Shown: positions 16,507 through 26,029, counted from the stretch's first letter. The stretch: 64,000 nucleotides of DNA from Kaistella sp. (GCA_019459085.1 JAIBEW010000023.1:1-64000), one strand, 5' to 3'. The notes: generated from the letters alone by a model not told the origin. A program made the numbers and translations.

Positions 16507-17436
16507 ATGAACCGTAAAGAATTTCTCGCCACCACTTTTTCAGCCGGTTTAGGTCTGGCTTTTATGCCAAGCTTACTGAGCTGTGTCACGCCAATAGCAA
16601 ACCATAGCGTATTTGATCCTTTGATTTTAGGTGTAGGAGATCTTCGGAAAGTCCGCGGAAATATCTCCCGCTACACCAATAAAGGCGGAACGGTCGGGGT
16701 TTTTGAAACAAAGGAAGGTTTCCTCATCATCGATTCGCAGTTTCCTGATGCGATACAGCCGGTGCTGGACGGAATTTCATCAAAAGGCAAACCGGTACTG
16801 TTTCTCTGCAATACACATCACCACGGCGACCATACTTCCGGAAACATCGCTTTTAAAGATCAAAATACCAAAGTTGTCGCTCACCAGCGCGTACCGGAAC
16901 TGCAGCGGAAAGCTGCTGAAAAAAGCAGCAAACTCGCCGAACAGCGTTATGCAACTGTTCTTTTTGAAAAGGAATACAGAATTGATCTGGGAAATGAAAA
17001 AGTGACGGGCTATCATTTTGGGAACGGACACACTTTTGGAGATGTGATGTATCATTTCGAGAACGACAATGTGGTTCACATGGGCGATCTGATGTTTAAC
17101 AATGTGATTCCGGTTTACCGCACCGCAGACGGGTCGGATTCCCGAAACTGGATTAAAGTGCTGGAAAAAGCGCTGGCGAAATTTGATGATGACACCATTT
17201 TTATTTTCGGCCATGCGAACAAACCTGAACTGACCACCGGAAACAAAGCCAATCTGAAAGAAATGGCCAGTTTTCTGGAAGCTTCAAATGATTTTGTACT
17301 GAAAGCCATCAGTGAAGGAAAATCTACAGAGCAGCTGATGAAAGAAACTGCTTTTATTCCCGGTTTCGAAAACCGTAACACGCCGGAACGGTTTGCAGGA
17401 TTTCTGGATGAGCTGAGGAAAACATTACTAGGTTAA
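16507..17436 (+). CDS. MBL-fold metallohydrolase, exported
   Basis: A 309-residue metallo-beta-lactamase-fold protein. The metal-site residues are NTHHHGDHTSGN (HxHxDH) near residue 103, the GNGHTFGD His near 176, the HMGDLMF Asp near 195, and the closing IFGHANKPE His near 239. The N-terminus MNRKEFLATTFSAGLGLAFMPSLLSC looks like a twin-arginine-type signal with RK instead of RR and a possible lipid-acceptor Cys. A true beta-lactamase role is not implied; the family also holds quinol-linked and lactone hydrolases. It starts 33 bases after the PadR operon and may be read through from it; no terminator is visible between. Confidence 0.88.
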   Translation: MNRKEFLATTFSAGLGLAFMPSLLSCVTPIANHSVFDPLILGVGDLRKVRGNISRYTNKGGTVGVFETKEGFLIIDSQFPDAIQPVLDGISSKGKPVLFLCNTHHHGDHTSGNIAFKDQNTKVVAHQRVPELQRKAAEKSSKLAEQRYATVLFEKEYRIDLGNEKVTGYHFGNGHTFGDVMYHFENDNVVHMGDLMFNNVIPVYRTADGSDSRNWIKVLEKALAKFDDDTIFIFGHANKPELTTGNKANLKEMASFLEASNDFVLKAISEGKSTEQLMKETAFIPGFENRNTPERFAGFLDELRKTLLG

Positions 17437-17464
17437 ATTCTATCTTCTAAGATTTTGATAACCA

Positions 17465-18457
17465 TTAGTACCTCTTTATCTTCCTGACCGGAACTGAATT
17501 CCCGTTGAAATAATCCAGTGTAAATTCATATTTTGTTGTCGGGTCAAAAATTGCCCCAATTAAAACACCAGTCAATCCATAGAACATATAAAAGGTTTGG
17601 TTTTTACCATTCACATTCCCTATAAAGTAAAATTCTTCTTCTCTCTTGGTGGCTTTAGAGTAATTATTATCATCAGGAACTAAGATGTAGGGCTGCCCTT
17701 TATAAACAATGGCAAAAGTTTTCTTTATATCTACTGATTCTTTCTTACCTTCCTTCAGATAGTAAACCTTATAAATCTTATCTGGATTAGCAGCAAATTT
17801 AACATCTGAAATAATTTCTGACGGATACTGAGTCTTAAATCGGTAGTAGTTTTCGTAAATGCCATCCTTTAATTCATCTTTATATAAAGGATACTGCTGC
17901 TTATCTACATGAATAAAGTTCTGCAGGTCTTCAAAACTGTAAGAATAAATGATTTTTGGAGTGCGGTTTAAATTTTTCTCAAGAAAGCCACTAATAGTTT
18001 CATTAATTCGCCTATAATTTTCCTTCTTAGAGCTAAACACTGACTGCTTTACGATTTCATCTGCTTTATCAATAGGAGAATACTTGCCATTACTGTTCCT
18101 GGAAAACAAATAACCCTGGAAATGAATGTAGTTTCCAGAGTCCCCTCCCGCAAATGCTAACCTTTTAACATAAAGAACGAGTTCACCCTTTTCTGCATGA
18201 TCAGGATTTAGCCCGTCAACAATTTTCTGAAACTGAATCCCAAGCGGTATTTCCAATACATGAGGTTTCCCTTGAAAGGCCCCTACAGATGTGGTGTCTT
18301 CCCGGACATCAATGACTCTTATCTTAGAATATTTACTTGCTTCAACTTTTAATTCGGGCATATCGAAGTTAAATATTTCCTTTTTCTGACCGTGAAATGA
18401 ACACGACAGAAGAAAAATCAGAAAATAACATCCTTTTAAATATAATGGTTTCATCAT
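17465..18457 (-). CDS. Secreted protein of unknown function
   Basis: About 330 residues. The ORF track extends the protein 20 residues into the end of icmF; the signal peptide MKPLYLKGCYFLIFLLSCSFHGQ indicates a start at 18457 or 18454, one or four bases after the icmF stop. The mature protein alternates charged helices and strands (ELVLYVKRLAFAGGDSGNYIHFQGYLF; YKDELKDGIYENYYRF) and has a hydrophobic stretch near its C-terminus (FYMFYGLTGVLIGAIFDPTTKYEFTLDYFNG). I do not recognise a family. Base composition here is more AT-rich and less codon-biased than in icmF, which may mean it is a recent neighbour. Confidence 0.75.
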   Translation of the reverse strand: MMKPLYLKGCYFLIFLLSCSFHGQKKEIFNFDMPELKVEASKYSKIRVIDVREDTTSVGAFQGKPHVLEIPLGIQFQKIVDGLNPDHAEKGELVLYVKRLAFAGGDSGNYIHFQGYLFSRNSNGKYSPIDKADEIVKQSVFSSKKENYRRINETISGFLEKNLNRTPKIIYSYSFEDLQNFIHVDKQQYPLYKDELKDGIYENYYRFKTQYPSEIISDVKFAANPDKIYKVYYLKEGKKESVDIKKTFAIVYKGQPYILVPDDNNYSKATKREEEFYFIGNVNGKNQTFYMFYGLTGVLIGAIFDPTTKYEFTLDYFNGNSVPVRKIKRY

Positions 18458-18458
18458 A

Positions 18459-21400
18459 TTACATATTTCTTCTGTACATTCCGCCCACTTCAAACAGGGC
18501 ATTCGTAATCTGCCCAAGCGAACAGTATTTCACCGCGTCCATCATCAGTTCAAAAAGATTGGCCTGATTAATTGCGCCGTGCTGCAGATCTTCGAGTGCT
18601 TTCTGCGTGTTTGCCGCATTTGCACTTTGGTAACTTTCAAGATTTTTGATCTGAAGCTGCTTTTCTTCTTCCGTAGATCGGATGACTTCACCCGGCAGGA
18701 CTGTTGGTGAACCGTCTTTTCCAAGGAAAGTGTTCACGCCGATAATCGGATATTCGCCAGTGTGTTTCAACCATTCGTAATGCATGGATTCTTCCTGAAT
18801 TTTGGAACGCTGATACATCGTTTCCATCGCGCCCAGAACTCCGCCTCTTTCAGTAATTCTGTCGAATTCCGTATAAACAGCCTGTTCAACTAAATCCGTC
18901 AGTTCTTCGATGATAAATGAACCCTGCAAAGGATTTTCATTTTTTGCCAAACCAAGTTCTTTATTGATGATAAGCTGAATCGCCATTGCACGTCTTACTG
19001 ATTCTTCAGTCGGCGTTGTGATGGCTTCGTCATACGCATTCGTGTGCAACGAGTTACAGTTGTCGTAAATCGCGTAAAGTGCCTGAAGTGTTGTTCTGAT
19101 GTCGTTAAAATCAATTTCCTGAGCGTGAAGCGAACGTCCGGAAGTCTGAATGTGGTATTTCAACATCTGGCTTCTTTCATTGGCCTGATATTTTTCGCGC
19201 ATCGCTTTTGCCCAGATTCTTCGAGCCACCCGACCGATTACCGCATATTCCGGATCGATGCCGTTGGAGAAAAAGAAGGAAAGATTAGGAGCAAACTCAT
19301 TGATGTCCATTCCTCTGGAAAGATAATATTCCACATAGGTAAACCCGTTTGCAAGTGTAAACGCGAGCTGGGAGATCGGATTTGCGCCGGCTTCGGCGAT
19401 ATGATATCCTGAAATGGATACTGAATAAAAATTCCTTACTTTCTGATCGATGAAATACTGCTGCACATCGCCCATCAGTCTAAGTGCAAATTCAGTGGAG
19501 AAAATACAGGTGTTCTGCGCCTGGTCTTCTTTTAAAATGTCGGCCTGCACGGTTCCGCGCACGGTTGCAATGGTTTCCATTTTAATTTTTTCATACGCGT
19601 CTGCGTCCAAAACTTCATCACCCGTCAATCCGAGTAATTTCAGTCCCAAACCGTTGTTGGAAGGAGGAAGTTCACCGCTGTACGTTGGGCGGTTCAATCC
19701 TTTATCATCAAATTTTTGTTTTAAAGCAGATTCTACTTTATCCCAAAGATTGTTTTCTTCAATAAATTTCTCGCAGTTCTGGTCAATGGCTGCGTTCATG
19801 AAAAACGCAAGCAGCATCGGAGCCGGACCATTGATCGTCATGGAAACGGAAGTCATTGCATTTACGAGATCGAAACCTGAATACAGTTTTTTTGCATCAT
19901 CTAAAGTCGCGATGGAAACTCCCGCATTCCCGATTTTTCCGAAAATATCGGGCGGAAAAGCCGGATCCTGACCGTAAAGCGTCACCGAATCGAATGCGGT
20001 GGAAAGTCTTTTCGCATCCATATCTGCCGAAACATAATGGAATCTGCGGTTGGTTCTTTCCGGTCCGCCTTCACCCGCGAACATTCTCGTCGGATCTTCA
20101 CCGGTTCTTTTGAACGGATAAATTCCTGCAGTAAAAGGAAATGCGCCAGGAACGTTTTCCTGACCTTTCCAGCGGATGAGGTCGCCCCAGTCCTGGAATT
20201 TCGGCAAAGCGATTTTCGGGATTTTTAAATGAGAAAGGGTTTCGGATTTGGTTTCCACCCTGATCTCTTTTCCGCGGACGAGGTAGGTGTAGATATCCGC
20301 ATCGTGCTTCAGTTTGAAATCATGCCATCCGTTCAGGAAATACGTGTTTTCCTGAGAAAGTTCTTTTTTTGTTTTCTGGAAGACCTTTTCGATCTTTTCC
20401 TGACAGTGCTCATCTCCTTCAAGGGCAAATTTAGCACCGTCGAGCTGGTACATTTTTCTGGCAATTAAAGCCTGTTCAACAACATCTTTATCGTAAGAGC
20501 GGTTGATTTCAACAATTTCCGAAAGATAGCGCACCCTTTTCGGAGGAATAATCGTGGTTTCCTCAGAAACGTTCTGTTCTACATATTCGCTCAGATTTAA
20601 CCCTTCAAATTTTGAATTGACTTTTTTAATGAGTTCATTGTATAATTCTGTAGTTCCCCAATCGTTAAACTGGCTTGCCTTCGTGGAATACACAGGCATT
20701 TCGTCTAAATTCTTGTCGAAAAGCACATGATTTCTCTGGAACTGTTTTTTGACAGCCTGAAGCGCATCCAAAGCTCCGCGTTTATCAGATTTGTTTAAAG
20801 CCACCAAATCCGCATAATCCAGCATATCGATTTTTTCCAGTTGAGTGGAAGCACCGTACTCCGGCGTCATCACATACATCGAAACATCGGCGATATCGGT
20901 GATTTCAGAACCCGACTGGCCGATTCCGGAAGTTTCCAGAACAATGACATCAGGATGGGCAATTTTTAAAATATTTAAAGCGGAATGAATGTGTGGCGAA
21001 ACCGAAACATTGTTCTCACGCGTGGCCATCGAACGCATATACACGCGAGGATCGTTGATCGAGTTCATCCGGATCCGGTCGCCCAAAAGCGCACCGCCCG
21101 TTTTCTTCTTCGAAGGGTCGATTGAAATGATGGCGATCTTTTTTTCAGGATTTGAACGCAGGAATCTTCGAACGAGTTCGTCGGTCAAAGAAGATTTTCC
21201 TGCACCGCCGGTTCCGGTAATCCCGATAATCGGAATCGTGGAATCTTTCGCGCGCTCATTGATGGCTTTTACCAGATCGGCTTTTTCTTCAGAAAAATTT
21301 TCCACTGCAGAAATCACTTCAGCAAGGGATTTTGAATCTTCAAAACTGATTTTATCCAGATCTTCAACATGAATATCTCTTCCGGTCGGATAATCGGATT

Positions 21401-21821
21401 TTTCAACCAGATCATCGATCATGCCCTGCAAACCGAGTTCGCGGCCATCATCCGGAGAATAAATTCTCGTTACGCCGTAATCCATGAGGTCTTTGATTTC
21501 TTCGGGCAGAATAACGCCGCCGCCGCCTCCAAAAATTTTGATATGGGAAGCGTTTTTTTCCTTTAATAAATCGCAGATATATTTGAAATATTCGTTGTGG
21601 CCGCCTTGATAAGAAGTCAGTGCGATGGCATTTGCATCTTCCTGAACTGCGCAGTTCACGACTTCTTCCGCAGATTTGTCGTGCCCGAGGTGAATGACTT
21701 CAACACCGGTTGCCTGAATGACGCGGCGCATGATATTGATGGCGGCATCATGTCCGTCGAACAGAGCGGCGGCAGTAACGATTCTGATTTTGTTTTTTGG
21801 AGAATATTTTTGGGTTTCCAT
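18459..21821 (-). CDS. icmF: Fused isobutyryl-CoA mutase (IcmF), methylmalonyl-CoA mutase family
   Basis: A 1120-residue adenosylcobalamin enzyme with its chaperone built in. Residues about 10-145 are the B12-binding domain ([13 protein letters not shown], cobalt-ligating His24, and the GGGGG stretch near 98-102). Residues about 195-420 are a MeaB/ArgK-type GTPase with P-loop GTGGAGKSS (203-211), [10 protein letters not shown] and NKSDKRG. Residues about 530-1100 are the TIM-barrel mutase ([31 protein letters not shown]). Domain order matches IcmF, which interconverts isobutyryl- and butyryl-CoA and in some lineages also isovaleryl/pivalyl-CoA. In flavobacteria it usually accompanies branched-chain degradation. 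Preceded by a consensus promoter. Confidence 0.93.
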   Translation of the reverse strand: METQKYSPKNKIRIVTAAALFDGHDAAINIMRRVIQATGVEVIHLGHDKSAEEVVNCAVQEDANAIALTSYQGGHNEYFKYICDLLKEKNASHIKIFGGGGGVILPEEIKDLMDYGVTRIYSPDDGRELGLQGMIDDLVEKSDYPTGRDIHVEDLDKISFEDSKSLAEVISAVENFSEEKADLVKAINERAKDSTIPIIGITGTGGAGKSSLTDELVRRFLRSNPEKKIAIISIDPSKKKTGGALLGDRIRMNSINDPRVYMRSMATRENNVSVSPHIHSALNILKIAHPDVIVLETSGIGQSGSEITDIADVSMYVMTPEYGASTQLEKIDMLDYADLVALNKSDKRGALDALQAVKKQFQRNHVLFDKNLDEMPVYSTKASQFNDWGTTELYNELIKKVNSKFEGLNLSEYVEQNVSEETTIIPPKRVRYLSEIVEINRSYDKDVVEQALIARKMYQLDGAKFALEGDEHCQEKIEKVFQKTKKELSQENTYFLNGWHDFKLKHDADIYTYLVRGKEIRVETKSETLSHLKIPKIALPKFQDWGDLIRWKGQENVPGAFPFTAGIYPFKRTGEDPTRMFAGEGGPERTNRRFHYVSADMDAKRLSTAFDSVTLYGQDPAFPPDIFGKIGNAGVSIATLDDAKKLYSGFDLVNAMTSVSMTINGPAPMLLAFFMNAAIDQNCEKFIEENNLWDKVESALKQKFDDKGLNRPTYSGELPPSNNGLGLKLLGLTGDEVLDADAYEKIKMETIATVRGTVQADILKEDQAQNTCIFSTEFALRLMGDVQQYFIDQKVRNFYSVSISGYHIAEAGANPISQLAFTLANGFTYVEYYLSRGMDINEFAPNLSFFFSNGIDPEYAVIGRVARRIWAKAMREKYQANERSQMLKYHIQTSGRSLHAQEIDFNDIRTTLQALYAIYDNCNSLHTNAYDEAITTPTEESVRRAMAIQLIINKELGLAKNENPLQGSFIIEELTDLVEQAVYTEFDRITERGGVLGAMETMYQRSKIQEESMHYEWLKHTGEYPIIGVNTFLGKDGSPTVLPGEVIRSTEEEKQLQIKNLESYQSANAANTQKALEDLQHGAINQANLFELMMDAVKYCSLGQITNALFEVGGMYRRNM

Positions 21822-21841
21822 AGATGATTTTTCGATGTCCC

Positions 21842-21872
21842 CAAAGATAGGAAAATTTGGAAATTCGGGAAA
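21842..21872 (-). promoter_or_regulatory. icmF promoter
   Basis: On the - strand: TTTC, 19 bases, TATCTTTG (forward strand 21869-21872 and 21842-21849). The start codon lies 20 bases downstream of the -7 element. Confidence 0.65.
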
Positions 21873-21873
21873 A

Positions 21874-21900
21874 GAAAACCCTTTCGGGTTGTGAAAGGGT
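21874..21900 (-). terminator. Terminator of the small lipoprotein gene
   Basis: ACCCTTTC and GAAAGGGT (8 bp) around GGGTTGT; on the - strand it is followed by TTTTCTTTTCCC. It partly overlaps the icmF -33 region. Confidence 0.75.
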
Positions 21901-21909
21901 AGAAGACAG

Positions 21910-22299
21910 CTATTGTTTGATCAGCGTCCAGGTACCGGAAAAATTTCCTTGCGTCCACGTTCCGGAATAAGTATTGTTATCGGAGCTGAGGTTTCCGAGG
22001 AGCTTGAACCCAGTAGCAGGCGACGGACTACCGTTGAATGAGGCTCCAATAAGACCATCGTAATAAATTTCATTAGAATTACTAATGCTCGAGTGTCTCG
22101 TAATGGTGACGTTGTCGCTTTTTGAAACTTCTATCTTCAGCGATCCACTATCGTTTCCTGCAAAACTTCCTGCATAGGTTCCTTTGTAAGGCGAAACATA
22201 ATTTTCTTCTGCTTTCCGGTCCCAGTAATTGTCCATGATCTGTTGACAGGAAATCAACGGAGCTAATGCCAACAGGAAAAAAAAGAGTTTACTTTTCAT
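21910..22299 (-). CDS. Small lipoprotein, beta-rich
   Basis: A 129-residue lipoprotein with signal [18 protein letters not shown] (Cys18). The mature part is a short beta-sandwich-like chain with two similar motifs: [29 protein letters not shown] and [21 protein letters not shown], as seen in small flavobacterial proteins predicted to form lipocalin-like or solenoid sheets. No function known. Monocistronic, with TATATTTG (forward 22313-22320) as -7 element 14 bases before the start and a terminator after the stop. Confidence 0.8.
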   Translation of the reverse strand: MKSKLFFFLLALAPLISCQQIMDNYWDRKAEENYVSPYKGTYAGSFAGNDSGSLKIEVSKSDNVTITRHSSISNSNEIYYDGLIGASFNGSPSPATGFKLLGNLSSDNNTYSGTWTQGNFSGTWTLIKQ

Positions 22300-22370
22300 T
22301 AGATCATTTTTTCAAATATAATAAAAAAGGAATTCCATTTTAAATAATTATTTTTGCGCAAACATATTTT

Positions 22371-22703
22371 ATGCAGCGTGCCATTATTTATTTCTTCGCC
22401 GGAACCGTCATCAGTTTTCTTCTGAATTATTTTCTTTTGGGAAGTCAGGGTTGGGAACTTGATCTTTACTACGGTTTTGCGTTCGGCTCGGCATGGGGGA
22501 TAGCCTATTTTCTGGATGATACAAAATTTACGCTGCCTCAGAAACTCGGGATTTCCTTTCTCGCAATGGGACTTCTGATTGTTGCTGGGGTGCTTTTGTT
22601 CAGTCTGGAGAAAGCGGTACCGTCTGTCATTAAATTTTCCATGGTTTTTGTGGCTTATTATCTTATTGCAAGTTTCCGGGGCTCCAAATCGTTAAGAAAT
22701 TAG
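22371..22703 (+). CDS. Small integral membrane protein
   Basis: A 110-residue protein with four predicted membrane helices (AIIYFFAGTVISFLLNYFLL, YYGFAFGSAWGIAYFL, LGISFLAMGLLIVAGVLLF, IKFSMVFVAYYLIASF) and a basic C-terminus. I do not recognise the family. A TATTTTTG -7 element at 22349-22356 stands 15 bases before the start. Diverges from the small lipoprotein gene across 71 bases. Confidence 0.75.
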   Translation: MQRAIIYFFAGTVISFLLNYFLLGSQGWELDLYYGFAFGSAWGIAYFLDDTKFTLPQKLGISFLAMGLLIVAGVLLFSLEKAVPSVIKFSMVFVAYYLIASFRGSKSLRN

Positions 22704-22798
22704 TAAATCTGAAGGCAAATTCAGCCATAAAAAATGGCCCATGAATGTGGAATAAAATCAACAGATTCAAATCCTTAGCATAATCTTTACCGAAAACA

Positions 22799-22829
22799 TT
22801 TCCAGTTCCGAAAAAAAACTTTACCTTTG
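22799..22829 (+). promoter_or_regulatory. rplM operon promoter
   Basis: TTTC at 22799-22802, 19 bases, TACCTTTG at 22822-22829. The leader is about 42 bases to the GTG start. Confidence 0.7.
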
Positions 22830-22853
22830 CACACCCTATTTGGGGAAAATAAT

Positions 22854-22868
22854 GTTTAATCGTTAAAC
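22854..22868 (+). promoter_or_regulatory. Inverted repeat in the rplM leader
   Basis: GTTTAA, TCG, TTAAAC: perfect 6-bp arms. It sits eight bases before the GTG start codon and overlaps a four-codon ORF (ATG TTT AAT CGT TAA, 22852-22866). A translational control element is possible. Confidence 0.4.
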
Positions 22869-22876
22869 GAAAAAGT

Positions 22877-23332
22877 GTGAATACATTAAGTTACAAAACC
22901 GTTTCAGCTAACAAAGCTACCGCTAATAAAGAATGGGTTGTGGTAGACGCTGAAGGACAACCGTTAGGAAGAATCGCTTCTAAGGTTGCAAAGATTTTGA
23001 GAGGTAAGCACAAAACGAATTTTACGCCCCACGCAGATTGTGGAGATAACGTAATCGTTTTGAATGCTGGGAAAGTAACCCTTTCCGGGAACAAGTGGGC
23101 TGACAAGACTTACATTTGGCATACTGGTTATCCAGGTGGTCAAAAGTCGATGACTGCGCTTGAACTTCAGAAAAAAGATTCTTTAAAAGTTTTGGAAAAA
23201 TCCGTAAAAGGAATGCTTCCTAAAACCAAACTGGGATCCCAACTGTTTACGAACCTTTATTTATATGAAGGAACTGAACACAAACATGAAGCTCAGCAGC
23301 CAAAAGTTATTAATATTAACGAATTCAAATAA
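22877..23332 (+). CDS. rplM: 50S ribosomal protein L13
   Basis: 151 residues, with the L13 core [50 protein letters not shown] and the [11 protein letters not shown] loop. The start codon is GTG; no in-frame ATG precedes it in the leader, and flavobacterial L13 begins [13 protein letters not shown] as here. First gene of rplM-rpsI-rpsB, five bases before rpsI. Confidence 0.97.
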   Translation: MNTLSYKTVSANKATANKEWVVVDAEGQPLGRIASKVAKILRGKHKTNFTPHADCGDNVIVLNAGKVTLSGNKWADKTYIWHTGYPGGQKSMTALELQKKDSLKVLEKSVKGMLPKTKLGSQLFTNLYLYEGTEHKHEAQQPKVININEFK

Positions 23333-23337
23333 TTAAT

Positions 23338-23724
23338 ATGTCAATAGTTCATAAAATCGGAAGAAGAAAAACCGCTGTTGCAAGAATCTACATGAAACCT
23401 GGTTCAGGAATCATTACGATCAACAAAAAGGATTCTAAAGACTACTTCGGTACCGACGTTTTGGTTTACAAATTGAATCAGCCGTTTTTGTTGACAGAAA
23501 CTGTGGGTCAGTATGACGTTACAGTGAATGTTTTCGGAGGCGGAATTACCGGTCAGGCTGAAGCCATCAGATTAGGTCTTTCTAGAGCATTGTGTGAAAT
23601 CAACGAAGAGTTCAGATTATTGCTTAAACCACACGGATTGCTTACAAGAGATGCAAGAATGGTGGAAAGAAAGAAACCAGGTCAGAAAAAAGCGAGAAAG
23701 AGATTCCAGTTCTCAAAACGTTAA
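23338..23724 (+). CDS. rpsI: 30S ribosomal protein S9
   Basis: 128 residues: [18 protein letters not shown] at the N-terminus, [21 protein letters not shown] in the middle, and the basic tail ending [12 protein letters not shown] whose last Arg reaches the P-site tRNA in S9. Length and ends are normal. Cotranscribed with rplM; the unusual 183-base gap to rpsB holds a heptamer repeat. Confidence 0.98.
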   Translation: MSIVHKIGRRKTAVARIYMKPGSGIITINKKDSKDYFGTDVLVYKLNQPFLLTETVGQYDVTVNVFGGGITGQAEAIRLGLSRALCEINEEFRLLLKPHGLLTRDARMVERKKPGQKKARKRFQFSKR

Positions 23725-23735
23725 TTCAAAAGATT

Positions 23736-23810
23736 CAAGATGCAAGACACAAGATACAAGACATTGGTTGGAAATCTTGGTTCCTGGATCTTGGCTCTGT
23801 TATCTAATCA
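23736..23810 (+). repeat. CAAGA heptamer run with inverted counterpart, between rpsI and rpsB
   Basis: Four tandem heptamers (CAAGATG, CAAGACA, CAAGATA, CAAGACA) at 23736-23763 are followed by an inverted set (ATCTTGGTTCCTGGATCTTGG) at about 23774-23794. The two halves can pair imperfectly into a hairpin. Same repeat family as 42-76 and 186-206, here inserted in a ribosomal-protein operon. Confidence 0.65.
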
Positions 23811-23907
23811 AAAATGCCCCCTTTAGTTTAGCACCCAAACTATTCTCCCATCTAAAGAAAAGTTGATTGCGAAAAAGCGGCACGTAAACTAAAAACAAAA
23901 AAGCGAC

Positions 23908-24675
23908 ATGGCAAAAGCAAATGTTAAAGACCTTTTAGAGGCAGGAGTACACTTTGGTCACATGACCAGAAAGTGGAATCCAAATATGGCTCCATACATT
24001 TTTATGGAGAAAAACGGTATTCACATCGTAGACTTACATAAAACAGCAGTAAAATTAGACGAAGCTTGTACCGCTTTAGAAAAAATTACTTCTGCAGGTA
24101 AAAAAGTTCTTTTCGTAGCTACTAAAAAGCAGGCGAAAGAAGTTGTAGCAAAATATGCAGCTGAACTTAATATGCCTTATATCACTGAAAGATGGCCGGG
24201 CGGAATGTTAACAAACTTTGTTACGATCCGTAAAGCTGTTAAGAAAATGAACCAGATCGATAAAATGAAGAAAGATGGTACTTTCGAAACTTTATCTAAA
24301 AAAGAAAGACTTCAGGTTGACCGTCAAAGAGCCAATCTTGAGAAAAACTTAGGTTCAATTTCCGACATGGTGCGTCTTCCATCAGCACTTTTTGTTGTTG
24401 ATATTATGAAAGAACACATCGCTGTTACTGAGGCTAAAAAATTGGGTATTCCAATTTTTGCAATCGTTGATACGAATTCAGATCCAAGAAAAGTAGAATA
24501 TGTGATTCCTGGAAATGATGATGCATCCAAATCAATCGATATGATTTTGAGCGTTGTTTCAAGCTCTATCAAAGACGGTTTATCTCAAAGAAAAGCAGAT
24601 AAAGAAAAATCCAAAGAAGAAGGGGAAAAAGTAACGGCTGATGCTGATGCTGATTTCGACGCTGCTGCGGAATAA
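23908..24675 (+). CDS. rpsB: 30S ribosomal protein S2
   Basis: 255 residues. Family landmarks: LLEAGVHFGHMTRKWNPNM, NGIHIVDLHKT, ERWPGGMLTNFVTIR, and PIFAIVDTNSDPRKVEYVIPGNDDA. The C-terminal 30 residues form an acidic, low-complexity tail (KSKEEGEKVTADADADFDAAAE), common in Bacteroidota S2. In most bacteria tsf follows rpsB directly; here a strong terminator comes instead and tsf is 14 kb away. Confidence 0.98.
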   Translation: MAKANVKDLLEAGVHFGHMTRKWNPNMAPYIFMEKNGIHIVDLHKTAVKLDEACTALEKITSAGKKVLFVATKKQAKEVVAKYAAELNMPYITERWPGGMLTNFVTIRKAVKKMNQIDKMKKDGTFETLSKKERLQVDRQRANLEKNLGSISDMVRLPSALFVVDIMKEHIAVTEAKKLGIPIFAIVDTNSDPRKVEYVIPGNDDASKSIDMILSVVSSSIKDGLSQRKADKEKSKEEGEKVTADADADFDAAAE

Positions 24676-24691
24676 TAGCTATCTCGATAAT

Positions 24692-24727
24692 AAAAAAAGG
24701 TTCAGAATATTTCTGAACCTTTTTTTA
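24692..24727. terminator. Terminator after rpsB, bidirectional
   Basis: AGGTTCAGAA, TAT, TTCTGAACCT with a T-run on one side and an A-run on the other, so it also serves the convergent lipoprotein gene. Confidence 0.93.
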
Positions 24728-24746
24728 TGCTCTCTGAAATGAACGG

Positions 24747-25352
24747 TTAATTGCTTTGGTCCTTCGGATCACCGGTTGGAACATTCGGTTTTAACGAAAC
24801 TACCATGTTTTTCGTGATTTTTTTGCGCGAGACATAACTCAAATCACATAAATTGGTGGAAAGCATATAATCACCCTGCGGAATTACGATGGAGTTTTCT
24901 CCGTGAGAAGGCACCGCAAGGTTATAGAATTTGCTGCCCTGAATCCTAAGGATCATATTGCAGTCGGAATTGTTCTGAACGAGCAGAATCGCATCGGTAT
25001 TGCTCTGGTCACTGTTGAAAAGCTGGTTCAGTACCTTTACAGTGTTCTTGGAATGAACTGCCTTGTTTTCCTCTAAAATCTGAGCGTATTCTGCGGCTTC
25101 TCTTTCGGTGATGGTTTTAAATACGATGGGTTTCGGAAGTTCGCCCGGTTTCTGCTTTGGTTTCTTCGCGTTTTTCAGCGCCTGAAGTTTCTGTTTCAGA
25201 AATGGCAGATTTTTATCTCCGGGATGATTACGGATGTATTGCTCGACTTTTTTTACGTCTTTACTGTCCATAATGCTGAGCTTCGCTACAGATTCCGTTT
25301 TGCAGGATCCTAAAAGGAGTAGAAAGGAGCAAAGCAGCGTGGTGTTTTTCAT
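24747..25352 (-). CDS. DUF6759-like lipoprotein, one helical motif
   Basis: A 201-residue lipoprotein with signal MKNTTLLCSFLLLLGSC (Cys17). An N-terminal helical motif, KKVEQYIRNHPGDKNLPFLKQKLQALK, occurs at about residues 33-62; a basic Pro/Lys-rich linker follows, then the shared domain: VKVLNQLFNSDQSNTDAILLVQNNSDCNMILRI, FYNLAVPSHGENSIVIPQGDYMLSTNLCDLSYVSRKKI. Joined to trmB by an ATGA overlap, so the two are translated together; a functional tie to tRNA methylation is not implied. Function unknown. Confidence 0.82.
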   Translation of the reverse strand: MKNTTLLCSFLLLLGSCKTESVAKLSIMDSKDVKKVEQYIRNHPGDKNLPFLKQKLQALKNAKKPKQKPGELPKPIVFKTITEREAAEYAQILEENKAVHSKNTVKVLNQLFNSDQSNTDAILLVQNNSDCNMILRIQGSKFYNLAVPSHGENSIVIPQGDYMLSTNLCDLSYVSRKKITKNMVVSLKPNVPTGDPKDQSN

Positions 25353-26029
25353 CCGTTAATTCTGAATTTTATATACGTTATGGTTTTTCCTTTTGCTGAG
25401 AAAAGTCCTTCGTAATACGTTTTTATTTCTCTTAAAAGCGGCGTTCCCGGATCAAATTCCGGCGCTCCGTAAATATCGTGATTTGCGGCAATGATTTCGT
25501 GTCCCTGTCCCTGAAGCAAGCCTAAAGTATATCCATGCAGGAATTCCGAGTCGGTCTTGAGATGCATGACGCCGTCTTTTTTCAGGATTTTTTTGTACCG
25601 TTCCAGAAATTCAGGATGGGTCATCCGGTGCTTTGTCCGGCGGTATTTGATTTGAGGATCCGGAAAAGTAATCCAGATTTCATCAATTTCATCTTTGTCG
25701 AAAAAACAGTCAACGAGTTCAATCTGAGTTCTGAGAAAAGCGACATTATGGAGATTTTTCTCCACCGCTTCTTTGGCACCGAACCAAAAACGCGCACCTT
25801 TGATGTCGATACCAATAAAGTTTTTTTCAGGAAATGCTTTGGCCAGTCCAACTGAATATTCTCCTTTTCCACAGCCCAGTTCCAGAACTATGGGATTTTG
25901 GTTTTTAAAAACCTCGTCTCTCCATTTCCCTTTTAAATGAAAATTGTCCTGCGCTTCTGCTCTTGTTGGCTGAAAAACGTTCGGAAGAATTCTGTTTTCC
26001 TCGAAACGTGCCAGTTTATTTTTTCCCAT
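25349..26029 (-). CDS. trmB: tRNA (guanine-N7-)-methyltransferase
   Basis: A 226-residue class I methyltransferase that modifies G46 of tRNA. The SAM-binding motif is VLELGCGKGEYSVGLAK near residue 48, followed by FIGIDIKGARFWFGAKEA; the substrate motif WITFPDPQIKYRRTKHRMTHPEFL near 117 is diagnostic of TrmB. The ORF track begins at a TTG six codons earlier; ATG 26029 (MGKNKLARFEEN) is the conventional start. Cotranscribed with the downstream lipoprotein gene. Confidence 0.95.
   Translation of the reverse strand: MGKNKLARFEENRILPNVFQPTRAEAQDNFHLKGKWRDEVFKNQNPIVLELGCGKGEYSVGLAKAFPEKNFIGIDIKGARFWFGAKEAVEKNLHNVAFLRTQIELVDCFFDKDEIDEIWITFPDPQIKYRRTKHRMTHPEFLERYKKILKKDGVMHLKTDSEFLHGYTLGLLQGQGHEIIAANHDIYGAPEFDPGTPLLREIKTYYEGLFSAKGKTITYIKFRING

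Noticed and set aside
16507-17436. Metallo-beta-lactamase antibiotic resistance
   Set aside because: The fold and HxHxDH motif are shared by many hydrolases and no resistance-type residues beyond the metal site can be claimed.
19450-19971. Plus-strand ORF of 173 aa within icmF
   Set aside because: It is antisense to the conserved mutase frame, has no promoter or ribosome-binding context and no recognisable domain; a shadow of the GC-biased codon use on the other strand.
23594-23866. 90-aa plus-strand ORF overlapping the end of rpsI and the repeat
   Set aside because: It is out of frame with rpsI and runs through the heptamer repeat; low-complexity translation only.
23725-23907. tRNA gene or attachment site in the rpsI-rpsB gap
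   Set aside because: No cloverleaf can be built and no flanking direct repeat or integrase is present; the gap is explained by the heptamer repeat.
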